DNA of 41,993 nt from an uncultured Clostridia bacterium (GTDB lineage Bacteria > Bacillota > Clostridia > Oscillospirales > Acutalibacteraceae). The DNA is taken from assembly GCA_945948515.1 (NCBI GenBank), contig CAMFBH010000015.1:1-41993 (forward strand), read 5' to 3'. Of the stretch, positions 25,042 through 33,673 are shown piece by piece (within the stretch, counting starts at the first letter, position 1; each line of letters opens with the position of its first letter). The notes below the pieces were generated by a model. It saw nothing but the letters and a program-made list of their open reading frames with translations. It did no database searches and was not told where the DNA came from. The translations under genes and the position numbers were made by a program.

Positions 25042-25788
25042 TTATCCTTGGTCGATAGGATTCTTGTTATCTTTTTTGGATTCTCTGCCGTATTTTTCTT
25101 CAAATCCGGGATTAATGTAATCCTCAATAACCTTTCCGTCTCTGATTCTGATAACACGCTCGCTTTCTTCCGCAATTTCATTATCATGAGTAATAATAAT
25201 AACGGTTCTACCTTCATTTTTCAAATCATGAAGAATGTTCATAACATCTCGCGTTGAGCGTGTATCAAGGTTACCTGTGGGCTCATCGGCAAGAATAACG
25301 GGAGGTCTTGCCGCAATAGCTCTTGCAACGGCAACACGCTGCTGCTGACCGCCGGACATTTCAGCAGGAAGATGATTTATTCTTTCACCGAGTCCCACTC
25401 TTTCAAGTGCGTCTATTGAAATCTTGCGGCGCTCTTCCTTTTTCATTCCTCTGTAAACAAGAGGAAGCTCAACATTTTCAAGAGCGGTAAGAGAAGTGAT
25501 AAGGTTGAATCCCTGGAAAATAAATCCAATCTGTTCATTTCTTATTACGCTCATTTGATCGTCCGTTAAATCATCAACAAGCTTTCCGTTAATATAGTAT
25601 TCTCCCTCGGTAGGTGTATCAAGAAGTCCGAGCATATTCATCAAAGTGGATTTACCCGAACCCGACTGACCGATAATAGCAACAAATTCGCCTTCGTCAA
25701 TAGTAATCGAAACACCGTCAAGTGCATTTACCTGATTTTCACCGGGGTTGTAAATTTTATAAACATTTCTTACATCAATTAAATGCAT
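25042..25788 (-). CDS. ABC transporter ATP-binding protein, LolD/MacB type
   Basis: The 248-residue ATPase has Walker [10 protein letters not shown] (40-48), a Q-loop in [10 protein letters not shown], signature MSGGQQQR, Walker B VILADEP and the H-loop TH. The GNLD and LLDTPTEG features place it with ATPases that partner FtsX/MacB-type permeases (lipoprotein or peptide export). No permease gene is adjacent: the neighbours are spoVAE and, divergently, spoVAC. It has its own putative promoter and terminator, so the partner must be encoded elsewhere. The charged tail ([17 protein letters not shown]) is unremarkable. Confidence 0.92.
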   Translation of the reverse strand: MHLIDVRNVYKIYNPGENQVNALDGVSITIDEGEFVAIIGQSGSGKSTLMNMLGLLDTPTEGEYYINGKLVDDLTDDQMSVIRNEQIGFIFQGFNLITSLTALENVELPLVYRGMKKEERRKISIDALERVGLGERINHLPAEMSGGQQQRVAVARAIAARPPVILADEPTGNLDTRSTRDVMNILHDLKNEGRTVIIITHDNEIAEESERVIRIRDGKVIEDYINPGFEEKYGRESKKDNKNPIDQG

Positions 25789-25820
25789 AACTACATTCCC
25801 TTTACAAATAGTATATGTAA

Positions 25821-25849
25821 ATATTACAATTATTAATCATAAAAGTCAA
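25821..25849 (-). promoter_or_regulatory. Putative promoter of the ABC ATPase gene
   Basis: TTGACT (25844-25849) and TAATAT (25821-25826) are 17 bp apart, about 35 bp before the start codon. Confidence 0.5.
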
Positions 25850-25909
25850 GTCAAAATTATTGAATAATAATGAATTTTTATTTAACAATATTATCAAAGG
25901 AGTGATTTT

Positions 25910-26353
25910 ATGTCAATATCTAAAGATGAATACAGTAAAATGGCCGACAAAGCCTCTCCGCCGTCGCCTGTTTTTAAGAACTGCATTAAAGCCTTTTTGT
26001 TCGGAGGAGCAATTTGCTGCTTCGGTCAGCTTCTCAACACAATCTTTGAGCGTGCGGGACTTAATGAAAAGGAAGTTCTTCTTGCAACTCCTTCGATTCT
26101 AATTATTATAACCGCCATTTTAACCGGCTTGGGCGTTTTTGATAACATAGCAAGACACGCCGGCGCAGGAACAATTGTTCCGATAACAGGATTTGCAAAT
26201 TCTGTTGTTTCCCCTGCGCTTGAATTTCAGCACGAGGGATTTGTTTTGGGAACTGCCGCTCAGATGTTCACAATCGCAGGCCCGGTTATTGTTTACGGCT
26301 GTGCCGCCTCTTTCATTTACGGATTAATAATTTATATTTTTAAGTTGTATTAG
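25910..26353 (+). CDS. spoVAC: Stage V sporulation protein AC
   Basis: SpoVAC is an inner-membrane protein of the spore's dipicolinate channel; the Bacillus protein behaves as a mechanosensitive channel. The 147-residue product starts MSISKDEYSKMADKASPPSP, followed by four or so membrane segments and the family segment ARHAGAGTIVPITGFANSVV near residues 78-97, paralogous to the one in SpoVAE. Length matches (about 150). AAAGGAGTG precedes the ATG. TGAATA at 25859-25864 could be a sigma-G-like -35 element, but I see no -10 box at proper spacing. A terminator follows directly, so spoVAD is not co-transcribed. Confidence 0.93.
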   Translation: MSISKDEYSKMADKASPPSPVFKNCIKAFLFGGAICCFGQLLNTIFERAGLNEKEVLLATPSILIIITAILTGLGVFDNIARHAGAGTIVPITGFANSVVSPALEFQHEGFVLGTAAQMFTIAGPVIVYGCAASFIYGLIIYIFKLY

Positions 26354-26377
26354 TACAAATACTGCAAGCAAATTAAC

Positions 26378-26406
26378 AAACCGTCTAAACTTAGGCGGTT
26401 TTTAAT
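26378..26406 (+). terminator. Intrinsic terminator of spoVAC
   Basis: AAACCGTCTAA pairs with TTAGGCGGTTT (one G-T pair), followed by more T. It closes spoVAC as a single-gene unit. Confidence 0.82.
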
Positions 26407-26411
26407 TTATA

Positions 26412-26440
26412 TTGATTTTGGACCTTTCAATCACTATAAT
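26412..26440 (+). promoter_or_regulatory. Promoter of the Gfo/Idh/MocA gene
   Basis: TTGATT (26412-26417) and a perfect TATAAT (26435-26440) are 17 bp apart, 32 bp before the start codon. Confidence 0.75.
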
Positions 26441-26472
26441 GTAATTAAAACCATTATAAAAGGACTGAAAAA

Positions 26473-27432
26473 ATGGAAGAATTCAGATGGGCATACATAG
26501 GAAGCGGAAATATTGCAAATTCAACCGCCTCCGACATTACAAAAGGAAACCACCGCATTGTTTCTGTTTTCAGCAGAAACACAGAAAAAGCGAATGCTTT
26601 TGCAAAAAAATACGGTGCGGCGGCATTTAATGATTTTGACTCCTGCGTTAACAGAGAAGATGTTGACGGCGTTTATATTGCAACACCGCACACCTCTCAC
26701 ATTGATTATGCAATTCGTGCCCTTAAATTAAAAAAGCCCGTTCTTTGTGAAAAGCCCGTTGGTGTATCTCTTGAAGAGGTTAACGCTATAATTAAAACGG
26801 CCGAAAATGAAAATGTTTACTTCTGCGAGGCTATGTGGACTTGGTTTTCAGATGTTGCGCTGACTGTTAAAAAATGGGTAAAATGCGGAGAAGTCGGTGA
26901 AATTAAAGAAGTTGTTATCAACTACGCCTTTCCCGGAATTCTTATGCCGAAAACCTCCCGTGTACTCACTCCCGAAACTGCCGGCGGTGCACTTCTTGAT
27001 ATAGGTATTTACCCCATCACCTACTGCTACAACCTTTTCGGTTATCCAAACAGGATTAGCTGTGCGGGAAAAATAAAAAACGGTATAGATATAAGCGAAA
27101 CTGTTATTCTTGAGTACAACAATTTTAAATGCACTCTTAACATGTCGCTTTGCAGCCTAAAAGAGAACTGCTTAATTAAAGGCACTAAAGGAACAATCAG
27201 CCTCCCTGTTTTCTTCCACATGGCATCAAAGGCAATTTTGAAAAGCCGGCACGGCAAAGAGGTTTTCAAAGGAAAAACAGACTATCTTACCGAATTCACA
27301 AGAGCCGCCGAGGAAATAAGGCAGGGAAAAACCGAGTCAGGCTATATTCCGTTTGAGGCAACTAAGGCGTGTATGCAGATAATGGACGAATGCCGAAAAC
27401 AAATGAATCTTGTTTATCCGTTTGAAAAATAA
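26473..27432 (+). CDS. Gfo/Idh/MocA-family NAD(P)-dependent oxidoreductase
   Basis: The 319-residue protein has an N-terminal Rossmann fold with YIGSGNIAN (8-16) and the family's EKPVGVSLEEV near residue 95, where the lysine takes part in catalysis, followed by the alpha/beta substrate domain with GGALLDIGIYPITY holding the conserved Asp and Tyr. Relatives act on sugars, inositols or dihydrodiols; the substrate cannot be assigned. No sugar transporter or kinase is adjacent. It has its own promoter and shares a bidirectional terminator with gatB. Confidence 0.88.
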   Translation: MEEFRWAYIGSGNIANSTASDITKGNHRIVSVFSRNTEKANAFAKKYGAAAFNDFDSCVNREDVDGVYIATPHTSHIDYAIRALKLKKPVLCEKPVGVSLEEVNAIIKTAENENVYFCEAMWTWFSDVALTVKKWVKCGEVGEIKEVVINYAFPGILMPKTSRVLTPETAGGALLDIGIYPITYCYNLFGYPNRISCAGKIKNGIDISETVILEYNNFKCTLNMSLCSLKENCLIKGTKGTISLPVFFHMASKAILKSRHGKEVFKGKTDYLTEFTRAAEEIRQGKTESGYIPFEATKACMQIMDECRKQMNLVYPFEK

Positions 27433-27459
27433 AAGAAGCACCCTACGGTGCTTCTTTTT
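27433..27459. terminator. Bidirectional terminator between the oxidoreductase gene and gatB
   Basis: The stem GAAGCACC/GGTGCTTC (27435-27442 and 27447-27454) has a four-base loop and T-runs on both strands. It ends both convergent units. Confidence 0.9.
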
Positions 27460-27467
27460 CGTTTGCT

Positions 27468-28901
27468 TTATGATAATAATTCTTTAAGAATTTTTGTTAC
27501 CTCAGATGCCGGAGCCTTGCCCCTGAGAGCTCTCATTGACTGGCCTATGAGGTAATTGAACGAAGCCTCCTTGCCCGATTTATACTCATTAACGGCTTTT
27601 TCGTTTGCCTTGAGTACCTCTTCAACAGCAGACTTTATTGCCGAGGTATCGTTCATCATTCCCATATTATTTTTCTCAACATATTCTGCCGGGTTAACAT
27701 CTTCTTCAAAAACTGCTTTGAATACTTTCTTTGCCGAATCGCGGCTTATTTTTCCGCCGTTGAGCAAATTGATGATTTCACCCAAGGAATCAGCTCTGAA
27801 AGTCATATTTTCAGGCTGGGTCTGAGTATCGTTGAGCATTTTTGAAACCTCGCCTAAAATCCAGTTTGCACTGTCCTTAGGATTATTTGTAATCTCAACT
27901 GTTTTTTCAAAAAGATTTACAAGAGGAATAGAAGCGCAAATCAAGCCCGTATCATATTCCGAAAGCCCGAAATCATTCATATAACGCGCTTTCTTTGCTT
28001 CGGGAAGTTCGGGAAGATTTTTGCGAATACTTTCTATATACTCATCGCTGAGTGAAAGCGGAGGTAAATCAGGCTCGGGGAAGTATTTATAATCCTGAGC
28101 ATCCTCCTTGCTTCTCATTGCATAGGAATAGCCCTTTGTATCATCCCAGCGGCGTGTTTCCTGCTTAACCTCTTTACCGTCCTCAATAAGGTCTATCTGC
28201 CTTGCGGACTCGGACTCAATCGCATGATGAATAGCTTTAAATGAATTTATGTTTTTCATTTCGGTTCTTGTTCCGTACTCCTTGGAGCCAACCGGCATTA
28301 CCGAAACATTAACATCTGCACGAAGCGAGCCCTCCTGCATTTTACAGTCGGAAACGCCTGCAAAGCGAAGTATATCGCGAAGCTTTTCAACATACTCAAC
28401 CGCCTCGTCAGCTGATGAAATATCGGGCTCGGAAACGATTTCAAGAAGCGGAACGCCGCATCTGTTATAGTCAACGAGAGTGCAATCGGAGTAAGCATCG
28501 TGAATAAGCTTTCCTGCATCCTCTTCCATATGAATTTCTTTTATCCTTACCTTTTTCATTCCGCCCTTTGAAGAATGGATTTCAACATATCCGTTCTGAC
28601 AAATCGGAAGATAAAGCTGAGAAACCTGATAAGCCTTCGGAAGGTCGGGATAGAAGTAATTCTTTCTGTCGAATTTATTATTCTGAGTAATTGTGCAGTT
28701 TGTTGAAAGACCTGTTCTGACTGCGTACTCAACAACCTTTTCATTAACAACCGGAAGTGTTCCCGGCATACCCGAACAGATTTCGCAAACATGCGTATTG
28801 GGCTCTCCTCCGAACTCGGTTGTACAGGAGCAAAAGATTTTTGTTTTGGTTGAAAGCTCTGTATGAACCTCAAGTCCGCAAACTATTTCATATTCTGCCA
28901 T
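27468..28901 (-). CDS. gatB: Asp-tRNA(Asn)/Glu-tRNA(Gln) amidotransferase subunit B
   Basis: GatB binds misacylated tRNA and activates the carboxylate with ATP so that ammonia from GatA can amidate it. The 477-residue protein starts MAEYEIVCGLEVHTELSTKT and has the zinc-binding cysteines in CSCTTEF and CEICSGMPG, the RDFRKNYFYPDLPKAYQ-like segment, and a C-terminal YqeY-like helical domain. Length is normal. It lies 12 bp after gatA and is the last gene of the aspS-gatCAB unit. Confidence 0.97.
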   Translation of the reverse strand: MAEYEIVCGLEVHTELSTKTKIFCSCTTEFGGEPNTHVCEICSGMPGTLPVVNEKVVEYAVRTGLSTNCTITQNNKFDRKNYFYPDLPKAYQVSQLYLPICQNGYVEIHSSKGGMKKVRIKEIHMEEDAGKLIHDAYSDCTLVDYNRCGVPLLEIVSEPDISSADEAVEYVEKLRDILRFAGVSDCKMQEGSLRADVNVSVMPVGSKEYGTRTEMKNINSFKAIHHAIESESARQIDLIEDGKEVKQETRRWDDTKGYSYAMRSKEDAQDYKYFPEPDLPPLSLSDEYIESIRKNLPELPEAKKARYMNDFGLSEYDTGLICASIPLVNLFEKTVEITNNPKDSANWILGEVSKMLNDTQTQPENMTFRADSLGEIINLLNGGKISRDSAKKVFKAVFEEDVNPAEYVEKNNMGMMNDTSAIKSAVEEVLKANEKAVNEYKSGKEASFNYLIGQSMRALRGKAPASEVTKILKELLS

Positions 28902-28913
28902 TGCGACTCCTCC

Positions 28914-30383
28914 TTACACCGTTTCGGGCATTTTTTCATGATAATCTGTTGCGCTTTGGAAAGCATTGCCTGCTTCAAGAATTGTTTTTTCATTGAACGG
29001 CTTACCTATTAACTGCATTCCGATAGGCATATTGCTGCTGTCAAATCCGCACGGAAGTGCCAAAGACGGCAAACCTGCAATGTTAATCATAACGGTGTAA
29101 ATATCACCGAGATACATTTGAAGCGGATCGGAAAGTCCTTCTCCCATTTTAAGTGCCGTTGTCGGCGCAACAGGACCGAGAAGAAAATCATACTTTTCAA
29201 AGGCTTCGCTGAAAGCTTTGGAAATAAGCCCCTTAACCTTGAGTGCTTTATTATAATAAGCATCATAATAGCCGCTTGAAAGAACGAAGTTTCCGAGCAT
29301 TATGCGCTTTTTAACCTCCATTCCGAAGCCTTCGGAACGGGATTTAATATAAACATCGCGGAGCATTTCGGCATTAGGTGAAGAATATCCGTACTTAATT
29401 CCGTCAAATCTTGAAAGGTTTGAGCATGCCTCGGCACAGGCGATAATATAGTAGGTTGGAATTGCATATTTAACAATCGGCATTGCAAACTCCTCAACCT
29501 CGGCTCCGAGCTCTTTAAGAACCTTTGCCGCGTTCATAACGGATTTTGCAACCTCTTCGTTTATTCCCTCTCCGAAATAGTCACTCGGAATTCCGACTTT
29601 TTTGCCCTTAAGGCTTTTTGATGAAATTATATCGGAAATATCAAAGGGAGTTGTGTCCATAGAAGTACCGTCTTTTTCATCCTTTCCGCATATTACGGAG
29701 AAGATTGCGGCAACATCGGCTGTATCCTTAGCGATAGGACCTATTTGGTCAAGGGATGAAGCGTAGGCGATAAGTCCGTATCTTGAAACAGCTCCGTATG
29801 TTGGCTTAAGTCCTGTTACGCCGCAGAAAGAACAGGGCTGACGGATTGAACCGCCCGTATCAGAACCAAGAGCGGCAACGCTTTCTCTTGCCGCAACAGA
29901 AGCTGCTGCACCGCCCGAGGAACCGCCGGGAACCTTTGTTACATCCCACGGATTCTTTGTTTCGCCGTAAGCGCTTGTTTCTGTTGTTGAGCCCATTGCG
30001 AACTCATCCATATTAACCTTTCCGAGCGGAACAAGGTTATTTTTATGAAGCTTTTCGATAACCGTTGCGTTATACGGAGGTTTAAAATTATAAAGAATTT
30101 TTGAAGCACAGGTGGTTAACTCACCTTTTGTGCATATATTATCCTTAATTGCAATCGGAACACCTGCAAGCAAGCCTACATCCTCATTGCTGTCTATCTT
30201 CTTTTGAACTGTTTTTGCATTTTCAACAGCACTTTCAAGATTAAAGGAGGTATAGCAATTATACTTTAAATCCTTTGCCTCTTTAGCGGCGGCAACTGCT
30301 TCAACCGCTTCAACTGCGCTGATTTCTTTTGCTTTTATTTTTTGAGCAAGCTCAAGAGCTTTCATATTTAAAATATCCGACAT
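28914..30383 (-). CDS. gatA: Asp-tRNA(Asn)/Glu-tRNA(Gln) amidotransferase subunit A
   Basis: GatA is the glutaminase subunit that releases ammonia and channels it to GatB. The 489-residue amidase-signature protein shows the Ser-cisSer-Lys triad: Lys80 in AIKDNICTKG, Ser155 in PGGSSGGAAASVAA, and Ser179 in DTGGSIRQP. Length is normal. It starts 11 bp after gatC. Confidence 0.97.
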   Translation of the reverse strand: MSDILNMKALELAQKIKAKEISAVEAVEAVAAAKEAKDLKYNCYTSFNLESAVENAKTVQKKIDSNEDVGLLAGVPIAIKDNICTKGELTTCASKILYNFKPPYNATVIEKLHKNNLVPLGKVNMDEFAMGSTTETSAYGETKNPWDVTKVPGGSSGGAAASVAARESVAALGSDTGGSIRQPCSFCGVTGLKPTYGAVSRYGLIAYASSLDQIGPIAKDTADVAAIFSVICGKDEKDGTSMDTTPFDISDIISSKSLKGKKVGIPSDYFGEGINEEVAKSVMNAAKVLKELGAEVEEFAMPIVKYAIPTYYIIACAEACSNLSRFDGIKYGYSSPNAEMLRDVYIKSRSEGFGMEVKKRIMLGNFVLSSGYYDAYYNKALKVKGLISKAFSEAFEKYDFLLGPVAPTTALKMGEGLSDPLQMYLGDIYTVMINIAGLPSLALPCGFDSSNMPIGMQLIGKPFNEKTILEAGNAFQSATDYHEKMPETV

Positions 30384-30394
30384 ATTAACTCTCC

Positions 30395-30682
30395 TTACTC
30401 AACTGTTTTCGGCACAACAAAGCAGGTGTCCTGCTTATGCGGTGCGTTTGCAAGAATATCCTCATTAGGAGCAGAGGGCTTAACCTCGTCCTTACGGAAA
30501 ACATTTGTTATTGGGAAGGAATGGCTCATTGCTTCAACGCCGTCGGTATTGAGTTCGTTTAGCATATCAATGTAAGTAAGAATATCCTGAATTTCGCTTC
30601 CTACCTTTTTTTCCTCATCTTCATTCAATTCTATTCTCGCAAGACTTTCAAGGTATTTAATCAAATCTCCGTCGATTTTCAT
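30395..30682 (-). CDS. gatC: Asp-tRNA(Asn)/Glu-tRNA(Gln) amidotransferase subunit C
   Basis: GatC wraps around GatA and GatB and stabilises the complex. The 95-residue product starts MKIDGDLIKYLESLARIELN and ends with DTCFVVPKTVE, both typical. GGGGGTG serves as ribosome binding site. It follows aspS by 18 bp. Confidence 0.95.
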   Translation of the reverse strand: MKIDGDLIKYLESLARIELNEDEEKKVGSEIQDILTYIDMLNELNTDGVEAMSHSFPITNVFRKDEVKPSAPNEDILANAPHKQDTCFVVPKTVE

Positions 30683-30700
30683 AAATGGGCACCCCCGTAA

Positions 30701-32455
30701 TTAATTAGTTTTTTCAACAGGTCTGCGAAGCTTAATATGAGTTTCGCGAAGCTGTTGCTCGCTCACATAGTTCGGAGCGCCGAGAAGTACATCCTGTGCA
30801 TTTGAATTCATCGGGAATGCAATAACCTCTCTGATGTTTTCCTCATCCTTAAGAAGCATAATCATTCTGTCAACTCCGGGAGCCATGCCTGCGTGAGGCG
30901 GAGCGCCGTAGTGGAAAGCATTGAACAGAGCGCCGAATTTCTTTTCAACATCTTCTGCGGTATAGCCTGCCATTTCAAAGGCTTTAATCATTACATCGGG
31001 ACGGTGGTTTCTAACTGCGCCTGAAGAAAGCTCAACGCCGTTGCAAACGATATCATACTGATAAGCCTTGATTTCAAGCGGATCCTGATTAAGAAGCGCA
31101 TCCATTTCGCCCTGAGGCATTGAAAACGGATTGTGTGTAAAAGCAAGCTTGCCCTCTTCATCCTTTTCATACATCGGGAAATCTGTTATAAAGCAAAGCT
31201 CATAGCGTGATTTATCAATAATATCCATTCTCTCGCCGAGAGCTGTTCTGATTTGACCTGCATAAATATCAACAAGCTTTTTTGCATCCGATATAAAGAA
31301 GAGGGTGTCGTCGCTCTTTAAAGAAAGCATTTCGGTAAGTTCTGCCTTCTTTTCATCGGAAAGGAATTTTGCAATCGGGCCTTTAAAGCTTCCGTCTTCA
31401 AGAACGGTTATATATCCGAGACCCTTCATTCCGATTGAAAGCGCATATTCAAGGAGCTTTTCAAAGAATGATTTGCTCATTTTTGCACAGCCCGGGGCAA
31501 CAATACCGCGAACGATTTTTTTCTGGAACGGCTTAAAATCAACATCCGCAAAATATTCGGATAAATCGCAGATAACAAGCGGGTTTCTTAAATCCGGCTT
31601 ATCGGTTCCGTACTTGAGCATTGCCTCTTCATACGGAATTCTTTTAAACGGAGCAGGACTTACCTCTTTATCAGAAAACTTCTTAAAGGTGCTGTAAAGA
31701 ACATCCTCTGCAACCTCAAAAACATCCTCCTGAGTTGCAAATGCCATTTCAAAGTCGAGTTGATAAAACTCTCCGGGAGAGCGGTCCGCTCTTGCATCCT
31801 CATCTCTGAAGCATGGAGCAATCTGGAAATACTTATCAAATCCCGAAACCATAAGTAACTGCTTAAACTGCTGAGGTGCCTGCGGAAGAGCATAAAACTT
31901 GCCTTCGTGCTTACGGGAAGGAATAATATAGTCTCTTGCGCCCTCGGGAGAAGAGCAGGTTAAAATAGGAGTATTGATTTCGGTGAAGCCGAGAGAATTC
32001 ATTTTCTCACGAAGGAATGAAACAACCTGACTTCTGAAAATAATGTTATCGTGAACCTTTTTATTTCTTAAATCAAGGAAACGGTACTGAAGCCTTACAT
32101 CCTCTCTTGTTTCTGTTGACTCGCTGATTTCAAACGGAAGAGTTCTCATGCATTCGCCGAGAATTTTCACTTCATCAACCTTAACCTCAAGCTCGCCTGT
32201 TGCAAGCTTTTTGTTGATTGTTTCCTCGTCTCTTTTAACTACCTCACCGCTGACGGTAATTACACATTCTTTTCTGATGTTTTCGAGCAGAGAATCATTA
32301 TTTATAACAACCTGCGTAATTCCGTATTCATCACGAAGGTCAATAAACGCAACGCCGCCGTGGTCACGGATAGTATCTACCCAGCCTGCAAGGCTGACAC
32401 GCTGGCCGAGATTTTCAAATGTTAACTCGTTGCAGTTGTGTGTTCTGTAAGTCAT
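30701..32455 (-). CDS. aspS: Aspartyl-tRNA synthetase, bacterial type
   Basis: The enzyme charges tRNA with aspartate. The frame is open 31 codons further upstream, but AAAGGAAG lies six bases before the ATG at 32453-32455 (MTYRTHNCNELTFENLGQR), giving 584 residues, standard for bacterial AspRS with a GAD insertion. Domains are an N-terminal OB anticodon-binding fold (1-110), a class II catalytic core with FRDEDARADRSPGEFYQLD (motif 2), the GAD insert, and motif 3 in APGVDRM. The OB fold reads RDHGG (His32) where E. coli reads RDLGS; His at this place is seen in non-discriminating AspRS of Pseudomonas aeruginosa. With gatCAB in the same unit, it may also make Asp-tRNA(Asn). Confidence 0.96.
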   Translation of the reverse strand: MTYRTHNCNELTFENLGQRVSLAGWVDTIRDHGGVAFIDLRDEYGITQVVINNDSLLENIRKECVITVSGEVVKRDEETINKKLATGELEVKVDEVKILGECMRTLPFEISESTETREDVRLQYRFLDLRNKKVHDNIIFRSQVVSFLREKMNSLGFTEINTPILTCSSPEGARDYIIPSRKHEGKFYALPQAPQQFKQLLMVSGFDKYFQIAPCFRDEDARADRSPGEFYQLDFEMAFATQEDVFEVAEDVLYSTFKKFSDKEVSPAPFKRIPYEEAMLKYGTDKPDLRNPLVICDLSEYFADVDFKPFQKKIVRGIVAPGCAKMSKSFFEKLLEYALSIGMKGLGYITVLEDGSFKGPIAKFLSDEKKAELTEMLSLKSDDTLFFISDAKKLVDIYAGQIRTALGERMDIIDKSRYELCFITDFPMYEKDEEGKLAFTHNPFSMPQGEMDALLNQDPLEIKAYQYDIVCNGVELSSGAVRNHRPDVMIKAFEMAGYTAEDVEKKFGALFNAFHYGAPPHAGMAPGVDRMIMLLKDEENIREVIAFPMNSNAQDVLLGAPNYVSEQQLRETHIKLRRPVEKTN

Positions 32456-32492
32456 AATAAGCTTCCTTTCGGTATATTGCTCGCTGCAGAAA

Positions 32493-32501
32493 ATTATACC
32501 A
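32493..32501 (-). promoter_or_regulatory. Possible extended -10 promoter of aspS
   Basis: TGGTATAAT has the TGN extension and a perfect TATAAT, 38 bp before the aspS start. No good -35 box lies 17 bp upstream. A second TATAAT lies about 40 bp further upstream. No T-box motif is present. Confidence 0.4.
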
Positions 32502-32589
32502 AATCTATTTTGCAGCATATATCGGTTATTATAACATAAATTTTCCATTGTGTATATAATAATTTATATTTTTATTTATAATATATAAA

Positions 32590-32630
32590 AAATAAAAGAA
32601 AAAAGCGAAACGGTTTTGTCCGTTTCGCTT
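32590..32630 (-). terminator. Intrinsic terminator after the CD1247-like gene
   Basis: The perfect 11-bp stem AAGCGAAACGG/CCGTTTCGCTT (arms 32620-32630 and 32603-32613) is followed on the minus strand by TTTTCTTTTATTTTTT. It ends the aroQ-efp unit just upstream of aspS. Confidence 0.92.
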
Positions 32631-32642
32631 AAATGATATGTT

Positions 32643-33050
32643 TTATTCCTCGTCTTCGCAGTCCTCACACTCAACTTCAAGCTCAAGTGTTTCGCCGCAT
32701 TCGGGGCACTCAATTGTTTTTTCGGAAAGAACTGTTTCTTCGTCAAGAATAATTTCTGCACCGCAGGAGGGGCACTCAATCTCGTACTCATCCTCATCGC
32801 CGCAATCGCAGCAATCACAGTCGCATTCATCCTCGTAAACAAACTCTTCAAGGTCTGCAAGATCCTCGTCGATAGTGTCAACCTGCTCACCTACGAGCTC
32901 AACAGCTTCTGTCATATCTTCAATATCTTCTGCGAGGTTATCAAGAACATCAATTACTGCCTTAATGATTTTTGTTTCTTTCTTATCTGCGTTGAGCTCC
33001 ATTCCCTCAACAAGACCTTTGAGAAATCCTATGCTTTCAATAGTTGTCAT
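32643..33050 (-). CDS. CD1247-like acidic zinc-ribbon protein
   Basis: The N-terminal 75 residues (SIGFLKGLVEGMELN, then VIDVLDNLAEDIEDM, then DTIDEDLADLEEFVYED) match the CD1247 N-terminal domain known by name from Clostridioides difficile; its function is not known to me. The 135-residue protein is very acidic. The C-terminal part has zinc-ribbon pairs CPSC (93, 96) and CPEC (115, 118), a last pair at 128 and 131, and before them a dense cluster of five cysteines alternating with Asp (76, 78, 80, 81, 83), eleven in all. It follows efp by 25 bp and is probably co-transcribed with it. Metal binding is inferred. Confidence 0.8.
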   Translation of the reverse strand: MTTIESIGFLKGLVEGMELNADKKETKIIKAVIDVLDNLAEDIEDMTEAVELVGEQVDTIDEDLADLEEFVYEDECDCDCCDCGDEDEYEIECPSCGAEIILDEETVLSEKTIECPECGETLELEVECEDCEDEE

Positions 33051-33075
33051 TTTGAAAACTCCTTAATTATTAAAA

Positions 33076-33633
33076 TTATGCGCGCTCCATATATTCACAT
33101 GTGCGTGTGTCAACTCTTATCATATCGCCTTCGTTGATGAAAAGCGGAACACGGATTTCCGCACCTGTTTCAACTGTTGCGGGCTTAAGAGTGTTTGTTG
33201 CAGTATTTCCCTTAAAGCCGGGATCGGTTTTTGTTACTTCAAGAGTAACGAATGTGGGAGGCTCAACACCGAAAACCTTACCCTTGTATGAAAGGATACG
33301 GCAAATATCGTTTTCCTTAACGAATTTAAAGTTATCGCTGAGATCTGCCTCTGAAACGGGAACCATATCAAATGTTTCCTGGTCCATGAAATAATAGAGA
33401 CCTTCGTCGTTATAGGAATAAACCATTTCCTTTCTCTCAATATATGCCGTGGGGAATTTAGCGGTGGGGTTGTAGCTCTTTTCAACAACCGAACCGGTAA
33501 TTACATTCTTAGTTTTAGTTCTTACGAAAGCGGCGCCTTTTCCGGGCTTAACATGCTGGAATTCAACAACCTGAAGAACATTTCCGTCCTCTTCAAAGGT
33601 TACGCCGTTTCTGAAATCGCCTGCACTGATCAT
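33076..33633 (-). CDS. efp: Elongation factor P
   Basis: EF-P enters between the P and E sites and relieves stalling at polyproline. The 185-residue protein has three beta-barrel domains; the domain I loop reads [10 protein letters not shown] with Lys32 at the tip, where Firmicutes usually modify the lysine, and Pro flanks typical of the lysine type. No EpmA or EpmB gene is near. GGAGGTAT precedes the ATG. It follows aroQ by 40 bp. Confidence 0.97.
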   Translation of the reverse strand: MISAGDFRNGVTFEEDGNVLQVVEFQHVKPGKGAAFVRTKTKNVITGSVVEKSYNPTAKFPTAYIERKEMVYSYNDEGLYYFMDQETFDMVPVSEADLSDNFKFVKENDICRILSYKGKVFGVEPPTFVTLEVTKTDPGFKGNTATNTLKPATVETGAEIRVPLFINEGDMIRVDTRTCEYMERA

Positions 33634-33673
33634 AGATATACCTCCGTATGTTACTTTTTACTTCTTTGATATT

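Noticed and set aside
25859-25909. Sigma-G promoter before spoVAC
   Set aside because: A TGAATA element is present, but no -10 element of proper sequence at 17-18 bp could be found.
32456-32548. Thirty-one-residue N-terminal extension of AspRS
   Set aside because: The internal ATG has a good ribosome binding site and matches the family N-terminus; the extension contains the probable -10 box.
32456-32642. Possible T-box riboswitch upstream of aspS-gatCAB
   Set aside because: I looked for the conserved T-box sequence (AGGGTGG and neighbours) and an antiterminator; neither is present, and the distance from the putative -10 to the start is too short.
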